Shown: positions 43,801 through 55,800 of the stretch, piece after piece
How positions within the stretch are numbered: the first letter of the stretch is position 1
How the letters are laid out: each line of letters opens with the position of its first letter
Source: Syngnathus acus
Taxonomy: Eukaryota > Chordata > Actinopteri > Syngnathiformes > Syngnathidae
Direction: 5' to 3'
Length of the DNA stretch: 64,000 nt
NCBI RefSeq assembly: GCF_901709675.1
Contig: NC_051108.1
Location: 7,858,631-7,922,630, forward strand
Notes under the pieces: model-generated
What the model saw: the letters and a program-made list of their open reading frames with translations, nothing else
Database searches by the model: none
Told to the model about the DNA's origin: nothing
Position numbers and translations under genes: made by a program

Positions 43801-46800
43801 GGTATGACCCGGCCAGGGTTTGAACCCACAACCTTCCAGTCTCAGGGCGGACACTCTACCACTAGGCCACTGAGCTCTTAGGCCAGGAATTCAAAAAGGT
43901 CAAGTCGAACCCTCATTGAGTCCTCTTCCAAACCCACATCACTAACTAGCCGAGGCTATGTTTAGGGATGAAAGACTCACCAGTTTTGGGATGTTATACG
44001 CCACCCAGAGAGCCATGTGACGGTCTTGGCTGTAGCCTGTGATGTAGCTGGACTGGTGAAGTAGACAAAAAGTCGCATCCGCTTGGACAACACTTGGCAC
44101 ACCGAAGGGATGGTGGAGGCGACGTAACCTAGATTTGACGACTACGATAGAAATGGCAAACATTAAAACTTGAATTATTTCGATTAGCTTCATAATGTCT
44201 TCTGAATGCTATCTGTAGATTATTTTGTTCTTGAATCGCTTCGACATTGTTCCTTGACAGCAAATAGGTGAGTTTTTCAGCATATTACTACAAAATGTTT
44301 CAACTACAACAGCCACCTTTATTCACTCACGCACACACAAATCTTGGGGTTTGGATTACAAAATGCAATGACAAAATAGTTCCTCAAAATGAAGAGAAAA
44401 AAAAGAAGAAGCTAACTGCAGGGGTTGGCTCCCATTCATTTGGAAAAACATTATTATAACATAGCTGTTGCCACAAAGCTGAACTACTCCAATAAAATGC
44501 CTAAAAATACAACCCATGCTGGCACTCCAAACTATGAATCCACTCCATGCGTGCAAACCACACGTATGAGTTCTCCTTTAAACAAAAATAAATACATAAA
44601 TAAAAAGACACTCACTGGCATTTGGAAGCATGCTTTCTGTGTCTTCACCCTGGTAATAAAGTTGAGAAATATTTCACGGTGTAAATGGCATGATAACAGC
44701 ATTGAGTGGAAGGAAACAAAACTTACGCCGGTTCCTTCTTTGAGTGGGTTGCATGAGCAGTTAAAGTTGACAAGTGGGTCGGGGTCAGCGGCGTCGCAGG
44801 GCGTGTCGTGGGAGAGCTGCGCAGGGTGAACGGGAAAGTGGACGGGATCCCAGAGGAGGTGATTCAGACTTCCATGTGTACCGTTGTTCGGAGCGGGAGA
44901 GATGCCGAGAAGATCTGTAGGGAGGGTTACGATAATTTCAAATATCTCAACAAAGCTTGAGACAATTTTTATAATTGTGCCACTTACCACACATGAGATT
45001 ATACAATTCAATGTTCTCAAAGGGAGCCACAACTGTGCCATTTTGAAATCCTGGACCGTGACCAATGAAGATTGCCTGGAAAGAACATACGTCTTCAAAT
45101 TTGAAGCTCATGCCGTTGGTCGTAAATCTAACTAAGGACTATCTTTAGTCTGTGAGGTCCTATTCAAATGGAAATAAAATAACCAGGGTATTCCAGTTCC
45201 AGGAAAGTCAACATAAGGATGTGGAACCCCGCCTAAATATTGCGTCCTGAAATCCTATCTGACTGATGTCTTCTCATTTATCAACATCAGTGGCCTTGAC
45301 TTAAACTTGCTAAATCTCATATGCTTCTTTTAAACAGGATGCAAAGTGACTAACATCCTGCTTTTGTCTCACCTGCATGTTAGTGAAAAGGTTATCGGAG
45401 CCATGGAAACCGCCCGAACAGTACTTGATTTCCTTGCGGTCTCTGCGCACAATGAAATAAACAAAAAAAAGCATAATTGAAAACAGTCATACATTCATTT
45501 TATGTTTAATCCGAATGAATGATGATTTACAGCGCTGTCTGCCAGCCTTCCTTCATGTACAGGTGTCCTCTCTCTATCCTCACATTGTTGGCAAAATGAA
45601 AGCGTTTGGGGAGGTTCTCTTTAAGGTACGCCCTCATTGGCTGCGCGGGAGTCCTGCACTTGAAAACAGACACAGAGCAGGCAGGATCAACACATGGCCG
45701 GCTCGTTTGACACCGAGCCAAGCTAGCAGATAATCGTTCCATCCACTTATATCAATACAATAAGTCACGTTTGGAATTCTCTGCATACCGACAGGTTCTT
45801 CACCAGGCCCTCATAGTCGACTGTGGGAAAAAAAACAAAAAGGGGGCAGTGAGGGAAATGTCAGGGGTCCCGTTGGGAGGATGGAAAGTCGGTTGTTAGG
45901 AACTCACAGGAAAAGAAGTCGACTGGCAGCCGGATGGGTCTAATACGAGCGGCCGCGCCTTGTACGACCGTGAAGTCGTCTGTGTCGTTCAGGTAGGTTG
46001 ACACAAATGCTGCTCTTTCACATGTTGCTTCTTCCATGCCTGGAAAAACACACACATAGTTCGGTTTATAATACATAATCCACAAGTTATGTTTTCATAG
46101 TCATTCATTCATTCTGGTTGCTCATCTTGTGAATCCAAGCAAAGCCACGCTTATTCTCAACTCACCGTGATCCGATACGATGATTAGGTTGACGCAGTGA
46201 AGCAAGTTCCTGTGCATCAAACCGTCCATTAACATCCCCATGATTCGGTCCACATTCTTCAGGGCCTCAATGACCTGGAGAACAAATTGTTACATTTTAT
46301 CGATTAATCGACAATAATTGGTTAATAAGAGTAATGGAGAAAAGCGGGTTTTGTAATACACTTTAATATTTATATTCATATTTATTAATATTTTAATATT
46401 TTATTAATATTTTTATCCAATTATTCAATTAATCTACCGTATTTTCCGCCCTAAAAGGCGCACCTAAAAACCTAAAATTTTCTCAAAAGCTGACCAGTGC
46501 GCCTTATATATGGATCAATTGATGAATTTGTTGATCCATACTGGTTGTACACAGTGCTCTGCCAAAATGTTTCAGTACGTTTTAGTACGACTAGTAAATT
46601 ACAAGGTCGCATCGCTTCCCAACATTACGGTAACTGTAGTCAGGGGGCGTCACCGAATAGCTGTTGTACCCGCGAGGCTATTTCATTTCAAAATAGGCTG
46701 CTCCGTTAATGTTTCGAGTAAATTTACGGATTGATATGGAAGGGAAACATAGGTAAGCAGTACCAATGTGTTAGATCGAACTTTAGTCAGTTCCGATCAT

Positions 46801-49800
46801 TTTATAGGAGATCGGTTGAGAAACGCGATTGTTTACACTCTGCTGAGGCTCATGGGAGATTGCGAGCTGAGGCTCGTGGGACTTTGCGGATGGCTAATGC
46901 TATAACGATAGCTACGTACCAGGCTATTTCATGTCAAAATAGGCTGCTCTGTTAATGTTTCGAGTAAATCTACGGATCGATATGGAAGGGAAACATAGGT
47001 AAGTAGTACCAATGCGTTAGATCGAACTTTAGTCAGTTCCGATCATTTTATAGGAGATCGTTTGAGAAACGCGATTGTTTACAGAGGGCTCGTTGGTTAT
47101 TTGGCTAGTGGATGCATACCGCAACCCTAGTCAACCTCAGTTTGTTGCAGTATAGCTTCTATTTTATGCGCCTTATAATCCGGTGCGCCAAATACGGTAA
47201 TTGATAGAATGTAGTTACAAATAAAAAAATAAATGCTTTAGATAATTCCAAAGCTGCTTGATAGGTTTGAAGTCAGGGATCCTGCAACATTCCTTTTCCG
47301 ACTTTACATTTCTGTGACCTGTTAAGACAAAGCTTTACTTGGCTGCTTTCTGGTCCATAGCGATGCCCGGATGAGTCAGGCTCCTCCAGGTACAAAGTGT
47401 AAAAGTCAGGTCTATAGAAAACAAGTAAATAAAAAAGTAGAACAAAAAAAAAATCACATTCAGTCTCACTGAAGATAGCCTGGTGGGATTGTATGTACAA
47501 AAAAATAAATAAATACCGTTCTCCTTGTGCTAAATCCAGCCACTCAAAAAGCGTCAACACTCTGGACTCAAAAGTGGTGCTTCTATGCAGAGAAATCAGC
47601 ACAAGTAAATTTAGTCTGACTCGAGTCAAGTCACATGATCGGTGCCTCATTGTATAAACAGTGCCACTCTTACCTATTATAGATTTTGTAGAAATCTGGA
47701 AACTTGCCATTGATGGCCACATCTGAACCGGGCCAGAAGAAAGTTCCTGCTTTCAATTTGTGCCTCATGGCAGTGATCCAGATCTGGAGATCAAACAAGA
47801 CATACAGATGAGATAAACACAATTACAAACCAGATTCGGTTGAAGTTGGAAAACTGCGTAAAATGTAAATAAAAACAAAATACAGTGGAGCCTCGGTTTT
47901 CGACCACGATCCGTTCCAGAAGGCTGTTCGAGAAGTGAATCATTCGAATTACGAATCATGTTTTCCCATTACAAATAATGGAAAATTTTTTAATCCGTTC
48001 CAAGCCAAAAAATGTTTTTTTAAAGCATTTTTTCATCATTTTACACCATAAACTGCATGAATAAGTGTGTAGATAATGTATAAATAAGTAATATAAATAA
48101 TAAACTGAATTAATAGAGTAGGCTAGGCTGGGGAATGTATTGCCATATCTGTAGCAACTCGCTTGTGTGTTTCATTCTAATAGTAAAATATATCTTTTTA
48201 AATTGTGAGGGAAAAGAAAGCACAACAAAGAGCAAAGGAGCACAGTTGCCCCTCTCGCAACATCACTTCCTTTAAGAGCGTCTTTGTTTTTCAGGATCGA
48301 GCTTATTATCGATTTTGCCATGCAAAACCCCGCGCCAACTCTGACACGCACACCGGACTCATATTTTGCGATTAATTCTTTTTTAAATTCAACCGTTTTG
48401 CGCACTTTCCTCTTTTCGCCATGATCAGCTTTACTGCTCCCACTTGCTTCCTTTGGAGGCATGATTAGAGTTGATGCAATCCTCAGAGTAACGAGAATGT
48501 AATAACGAATGGAGTCAGTTGGCATGCGGGTCCTCTCGGCTCATCTCGCGAGGTTCGACAACCGAAATTTCGTCCGACATCCGAAGCAAAAAAATCTCGA
48601 ATTTTTTGTTCGAATACCGATTTGTTCGAGAACTGGGACGTTCGAAAACCGAGGCTCCACTGTACAACGACTTGAAAATCCTTCTCAACCCATATTCAAT
48701 TGAATACACTCCAAAGACAACATATTTAATGTTCAAACTGATAAACTTAATTGTTTTTTACCAAATAATAATTAACTTAGAATATCATGGCTGCAACACG
48801 TCCAGTAGAAGTTGGGAAAGGTGGCAAAAACTACTGAGAAAGCTGAGAAAAGCTCATGTCAAGTCAAGTCAAGTTTATTTGTATAGCCCTAAATCACAAG
48901 CAGTCTCAAAGGGCTTCACATAGACAAAAGTTGACAATTATTCTCAAAGCATCCCCTGATCTTAAGCTCCCAAAAGGGCAAGGAAAAACTCAAAACAATC
49001 AATTACTACTTCTTTATCAACTCATCAATTACCTAGTTGGAACATCCCACATGTGATCAGGCTAATTGGGAACAGGTGGGTACCATGATTGGTTATAAAA
49101 GGAGCCTCCCCAAACATGCTCAGTCATTCACAAGCAAGGATGGGGCAAGGTTCACCACTTAGTCCACAACTGCGTTAGAAAATAGTTGAACAGTTTAAGA
49201 ACAACATTTCTCAAAGCAAAATTGCAAGGGATTTAGGGGTTTCAACATCTGCGGTCCATAATATTATCAAAAGGTTCAGAGAATCTGGTGAAAATCACTG
49301 CACGTAAGCGCCATGGCCGGAAACCGGGACCTTCGATCCCTCAGACGGCACTGCCTTAAAAACCGACATGAGTGTGTAAAGGATATTACCAAATGGGCTC
49401 AGGAAAACTTCAGAAAACCACTGTCAGTAAATACAGTTCGTCACTACATCAGTAAGTGCGGGTTAAAACTCTACCATGCAAAGCAAAAGCCGTTTATGAA
49501 CAACATCCAGAAACGCCGCCGGGTTCTCTGGGCCCGAGCTCATGTAAAATGGACTGATGCACAATGGAAAAGTGTTTTGTGGTCTGATGAGTCCACTTTT
49601 CAAATTGTTTTTGGAAACACTGGACGTTGTGTCCTCCGGACCAAAGAGGAAGCGGACTATCCGGATTGTTATCAACGCAAAGTTCAAAAGCCAGCATCTG
49701 TGATGGTATGGGGGTGCATTAGTTCCCATGGCATGGGTGACTTACATTTCTGTGAAGGCAACATAAATGCTGAAAAGTACATACAGATTTTGGAGCAACA

Positions 49801-52800
49801 TATGCTGCCATCCAAGCGATGTCTTTTTCATGGACGCCGCTGCTTATTTCAGCAAGATAATGCCAAGCCACATTCTGCACGTGTTACAACAACGTGGCTT
49901 CGAAGTAAAAGAGTCCAGGTTCTCCCCTGGCCCGCTTGCAGTCCAGACCTGTCTCACATTGAAAATGTGTGGCGCATTATGAAGTGTAAAATACGACAGG
50001 GAAGACCCCAGACTGTTGAACAACTGAAGCGGTTCATCAAGCAAGAATGGGAAAGAATTCCACATGAGAAGCTAAGAGAATTAGTCTCCTCTCTTCCAAA
50101 ACGTTTGAGTGTTATTAAAAGGAAAGGTGATTTAACGAAGTGGTAAACATGCCCTTTCCCAACTTCTACTGCATGTGTTGCAGCCATGAAAGTTAATTAT
50201 TATTTGAAAAATTAAATAAAGTTCATGAGTTTGAGCATTAAATATGTTGTCTTTGTAGTGTATTCAATTGAATATAGGTTGAAAAGGATTTTCAAATCAT
50301 TGCATTTTGTTTTTATTTACATTTTACACGATTTCCCAACTTCAACCGAACCCGGTTTGTACATCAAAACATGATGGCTGCACACTTTTACTTACTGGCT
50401 CTCCTTGGTACCATTTAGAGTTGTATTTCTCCTCAGTTTTCAAGCTGAAGAATGCATTCTGGTTTACGTCGAACATTTTATTGTCAACTATCCCGTGGGA
50501 CTCTGGGTAAAGGCCCTGCAGCAAGGAAATAATAGTTGTCGAGACCTCGCTTCAACATATATTACTGTTATTTAAAGTTAGTCTTAGATAATAGCCAAGT
50601 AGGCAAAGAGAAATTTTGAATATAACAAATTTTACAACCGTTAATAATTACACAACAAATGAACAACCAACAGAGCAACAACAGTTGCCTTGGAGAAAAA
50701 CTATGAGAGGTTGTAGAATTAATCCCGTTCCGGTCCATACCTGCATATGTAGTGCAAGTCTACACAGGCCACCATTCAACATCTTTTGATGAAGGGAAGT
50801 AAGCTCTTAGGGTTAATAATTGCCCCCTATATTAAAGTCAAGTCAATATTTACATGTAGAACCTCAAAGTGTCAAAGTGCAAGATTAAGGGTGTATTCAG
50901 ACCTGACTGTTTGGTCTGCTTTAAACGGACCAGGGTTTGATTGGAACGCTGGTCCGGACCTTTTGTGTAGGTGTGAATACACGCAAACGAATCCTCCATC
51001 CATCCATCCATCCATCCATCCATCCATCCATCTTCTTCCGCTTATCCGGGGTCGGGTCGCGGGGGCAGCAGCTTCAGGAGGGACTCCCAGACTTCCCTCT
51101 CCCCAGCCACTTCATCTAGCTCATCCCGGGGGATCCCAAGGCGTTCCCAGGCCAGCCGAGAGACATAGTCTCTCCAGCGCGTCCTGGGTCGTCCCCGGGG
51201 TCTCCTACCGGTGGGACATGCCCGGAACACCTCCCCAGGGAGGCGTCCAGGAGGCATCCTGATGAGATGCCCGAGCCACCTCATCTGGCTCCTCTCAACG
51301 TGGAGGAGTAGCGACTCTACTCCGAGTCTCTCCCGGATGACCGAACTTCTCACCCTATCTCTAAGGGAGAGCCCGGACATCCTGCGGAGAAAACTCATTT
51401 CGGCCGCTTGTATCCGGGATCTCGTTCTTTCGGTCACGACCCATAGCTCGTGACCATAGGTGAGGGTAGGACCGTAAATCGACCGGTAAATTGAGAGCTT
51501 TGCCTTTTGGCTCAGCTCTCTCTTTACCACGACGGACCGGTACAGAGTCCGCATTACTGCCGACGCTGCACCGATCCGCCTGTCGATCTCGCGCTCCATC
51601 CTCCCCTCACTCGTGAACAAGACCCCAAGGTACTTAAACTCCTCCACTTGGGGCAGGATCTCATCCCCGATCCGGAGAGGGCATTCCACCCTTTTCCGAT
51701 CGAGGACCATGGACTCGGATTTGGAGGTGCTGACCCTCATCCCGACCGCTTCACACTCGGCTGCGAACCGCTCCAGTGAGAGCTGGAGATCACGGCCTGA
51801 AGAAGCCAACAGCACAACGTCGTCTGTAAAAAGCAGAGACGCGATGCTGAGGTCCCCAAACCGGACACCCTCAACGCCTCGGCTGCACCTAGAAATTCTG
51901 TCCATAAAAATTATGAACAGAATCGGTGACAAAGGGCAGCCTTGGCGGATTCCAACCCTTACTGGGAACGAATCCGACTTACTGCCGGAAATGCGGACCA
52001 AACTCTGGCATCGGTGATACAGGGACCGAACCGCCCTTATCAGTTGGCTCGGTACCCCGTACTCCCGAAGCACCCCCCACAGAACCTCCCGAGGGACACG
52101 GTCAAACGCCTTCTCCAAGTCCACAAAACACATGTGGACTGGTTGGCCGAACTCCCATGCACCCTCGAGGATCCTGTTGAGGGTGAAGAGCTGGTCCACT
52201 GTTCCACGGCCAGGACGAAAGCCACACTGTTCCTCCTGAATCCGAGGTTCGACCTCCCGACGGACCCTCCTCTCCAGCACCCCTGAATAGACCTTACCAG
52301 GGAGGCTGAGGAGTGTAATTCCCCTGTAATTGGAACACACCCTCCGGTCCCCCTTCTTAAAGAGGGGAACCACCACCCCAGTCTGCCAATCCAGAGGCAC
52401 TGTCCCCGATGTCCACGCGATGCTGTAGAGACGTGTCAGCCATGACAGCCCCACAACATCCAAAGCCCTTAAGAAATCCGGGCGGATCTCATCCACCCCC
52501 GGGGCCTTGCCACCGAGGAGTTTTTTAACTACCTCAGTGACTTCAACCCCAGAGATAGGAGAGTCCGCCTCAGAGTCCCCAGGCCCTGCTTCCACAATGG
52601 AAGGCGTGTCGGTGGAATTGAGGAGGTCTTCGAAGTATTCTCCCCACCGACACACGACGTCCCGAGTCAAGGTCAGCAGCACGCCATCTCCACTGTAAAC
52701 AGTGTTGACGTTGCACTGCTTCCCCCTCCTGAGACGCCGGATGGTGGACCAGAATTTCCTCGAAGCCGTCCGGAAGTCATTCTCCATGGCCTCGCCAAAC

Positions 52801-55800
52801 TCCTCCCACGCCCGGGTTTTTGCCTCAGCAACCGCCGAAGCCGCGTTCCGCTTGGCCACCCGGTACCTGTCAGCTGCCTCCGGAGTCCCGCAGGCCAAAA
52901 CGGCCCGATAGGACTCCTTCTTCAGCTTGACGGCATCCCTTACCGCCGGTGTCCACCAGCGGGTTCGGGGATTGCCGCCACGACAGGCACCAATGACCTT
53001 ACGGCCACAGCTCCGGTCGGCCGCCTCAACAATGGAGGCGCGGAACAAGGTCCACTCGGACTCAATGTCCCCCGCCTCCCCCGGGACGTGGGAAAAGCTC
53101 TGCCGGAGGTGGGAGTTGAAGCTCTTCCTGACAGGGGATTCCGCCAGACGTTCCCAGCAGACCCTCACAGAACGTTTGGGTCTGCCAGGTCGGACCGGCA
53201 TCTTCCCCCACCATCGGAGCCAACCCACCACCAGGTGGTGATCAGTTGACAGCTCCGCCCCTCTCTTCGCCCGAGTGTCCAAAACATCCGGCCGCAAATC
53301 CGATGACACGACTACAAAGTCGATCATCGAACTGCGGCCTAGGGTGTCCTGGTGCCAAGTGCACACATGGACACCCTTATGTTTGAACATGGTGTTCATT
53401 ATAGAAAATCCGTGTCGAGCACAGAAGTCCAATAATAGAACACCGCTCGGGTTCAGATCGGGGGGGCCGTTCCTCCCAATCACGCCCTTCCAGGTCTCAC
53501 TGTCATTGCCCATGTGAGCATTGAAGTCACCCAGTAGAACGATGGAGTCCCCAGAAGGAGCGCCCTCCAGCACTTCCTCCAGGGACTCCAAAAAGGGTGG
53601 GTACTCTGAGCTGCCGTTTGGTGCATAGACACAAACAACAGTCAGGACCCGTCCCCCCACCCGAAGGCGGAGGGAGGCTACCCTCTCGTTCACCGGGATG
53701 AACCCCAATGTGCAGGCGCCCAGCCGGGGGGCAATAAGTATACCCACACCTGCTCGACGCCTCTCACCGTGGGCAACTCCAGAGTGGAAGAGAGTCCAGC
53801 CCCTCTCGAGAGGGCTTGTACCGGAACCCAAACTGTGCGTGGAGGCAAGTCCGACTATATCTAGTCGGAACTTTTTTGCCTCGCACACCAGCTCGGGCTC
53901 CTTTCCAGCCAGAGAGGTGACATTCCATGTCCCAAGAGCCAGCTTCTGCAGCCGGGGATCAGACCGCCAAGGTCCCTGCCTTTGGCCGCCGCCCAGCTTG
54001 CAATGCACCCGACCCCTTTGGCCCCTCCCACAGGTGGTGAGCCCATGGGAAGGCAAACGAATCCTGATGCGGATTAAAGAAATGGACCGAGACCCACTTT
54101 TTCCAAGTGGTCTCGGTTTGCTTCCAAACGAACTCTGGTGCGGTTCGCTTCAGGTGTGAATACAAACAGCGAAGATCCGCACCAACAGCACAAATATGCA
54201 GAGCAGGAACGCAGCGCGTAGGACTCGTATGTTTTCCTCCATTTCTGGGTCTGTGCTCTGTGTGCCGCCCTGGTCATTGTTGTCCAATGGGAGCGCAGAT
54301 CGTCACAAGCATGCATGTGTATACAGTAATCCCTCGTTTATCGCTGATAATTGGTTCCAAGACCACCCGCGATAGGGGAAAATCCGCGATGTAGAGAAAA
54401 TATATTGTTACAATATCCATAAAATACTTTTATGGACCTTTATTGTATTTTATTGTATTTTTAAACACTGTGTATCGTACTTTTAAATGTTTTTGTTTTC
54501 TTAAACACTTTAGTAAACATTTTAAAGTCAAACTGATTTTCATAAACGTTCTTTGTTTAAATAGGACGATAAAAAAAAAGAGTAAATATATTGTTACAAT
54601 ATCTGCGCAAGAATTTTATGAACCTTTACTGTAGTTTTATATACTTTATTGTTTTTTAAACACTTTTTTGTATTTTGAAACACTTTTGTAAATTTTTTAA
54701 AGTCAAGCTGACTTGCAGAAACATTCTTATTTATTTAAATAAATAAGAAAAGAAATACGAGTAAATATATTGTTACAATAACACACACAAGACTTTTATT
54801 AACCTTTTTTGAAGTGTAAACGTGTCTGGCGCCTCTATGCTCTTGCCTGCTGGCCGACTGACGTGCCACAGCGGCCCAGCGCGAGCGCGTCCGCAGAAGA
54901 ATGTTATAATTTTATATTTAAATACTTTATTGTATTTTTAAACATTTAAACAAGTGTAAATGTGTCACGGCTCCGCTCCGCTCTTGCGATGCTGATCTGC
55001 TAACACACCCCAGCAGCCCAGCGCGAGGGCATCCGCACATTGCTCAGAGGCACGCCCTGCGCTTAGTACTCATTGCGTCCAGGAAGTAATTTTTTCCTAC
55101 GTGCGCGGTTACGCTCACCGCCGTCGTCCCGACTGTTTCTGTACGGCGGTGCATTTTTCCTTCGTGCACGGCTGTGACACGTCTCCGCTCACGCCCTGCT
55201 GGCCTATGACATCACACGCCCTGCTGGCCTATGGCATCACGCGCCCTCCACGCTAGACCTCTGAGGCGCGCATCACCAATAAGGAACTGTCAGTTCTCAC
55301 AGTTTTGCCTGTTTTGACACGCACGCCTGCCACCTGATTCTCGTTTGCCTGACCCGCTGTGTTACGAGATGCATGCACGACGCGAGCTCGCTGACCGGCT
55401 CGTCATTTTAAAGTGTAAACGTGCAACGGCTCCGTTCTGCTCTTGCCGTGCTGACCGGCTGTCGTGCCCCCGCTGCCCAGCGCGAGGGCACCCGCACAAG
55501 ACTTTTATAATTTCATGACGGGCAAACAGGACGATCCGATCTGGAGTGACAAGCAGACACGCAGTTCTACTCAGCTTGGCGATCGAGGAGCAGAGACGTG
55601 ATAGTATGTGTGCAATGAAGTGCAAGTCTGAGGTGCTGCTGATATGATGACGCAGACAGAGTGAATAAAGTGCGGGAGGCTGAGATAAAGTATAGTTAGA
55701 ACTGCTAAGCCAATCAGCTGCAAGGACACAGATCAACATGTTCCCATTGGCCATTAGTGTCATATGGTCAGACAAAGCCCTACGCTCCAAGTGACGCCCC

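Larger units (their letters stand above)
47826..50359 (+). mobile_element. Tc1/mariner transposon with transposase pseudogene and nested insertions
   Basis: Ends CAAACCAGATTCGGTTGAAG and CTTCAACCGAACCCGGTTTG are inverted and flanked by TA (47824-47825, 50360-50361). The interior has a transposase remnant (49139-50146), a nested Tigger element (47883-48662) and a nested SINE-like repeat (about 48857-48995). Sits in the enpp intron between exons 6 and 7. Confidence 0.9.

Noticed and set aside
51211-54159. Several plus-strand frames of 60-150 residues across the LINE
   Set aside because: They are antisense to the continuous endonuclease-reverse transcriptase frame.
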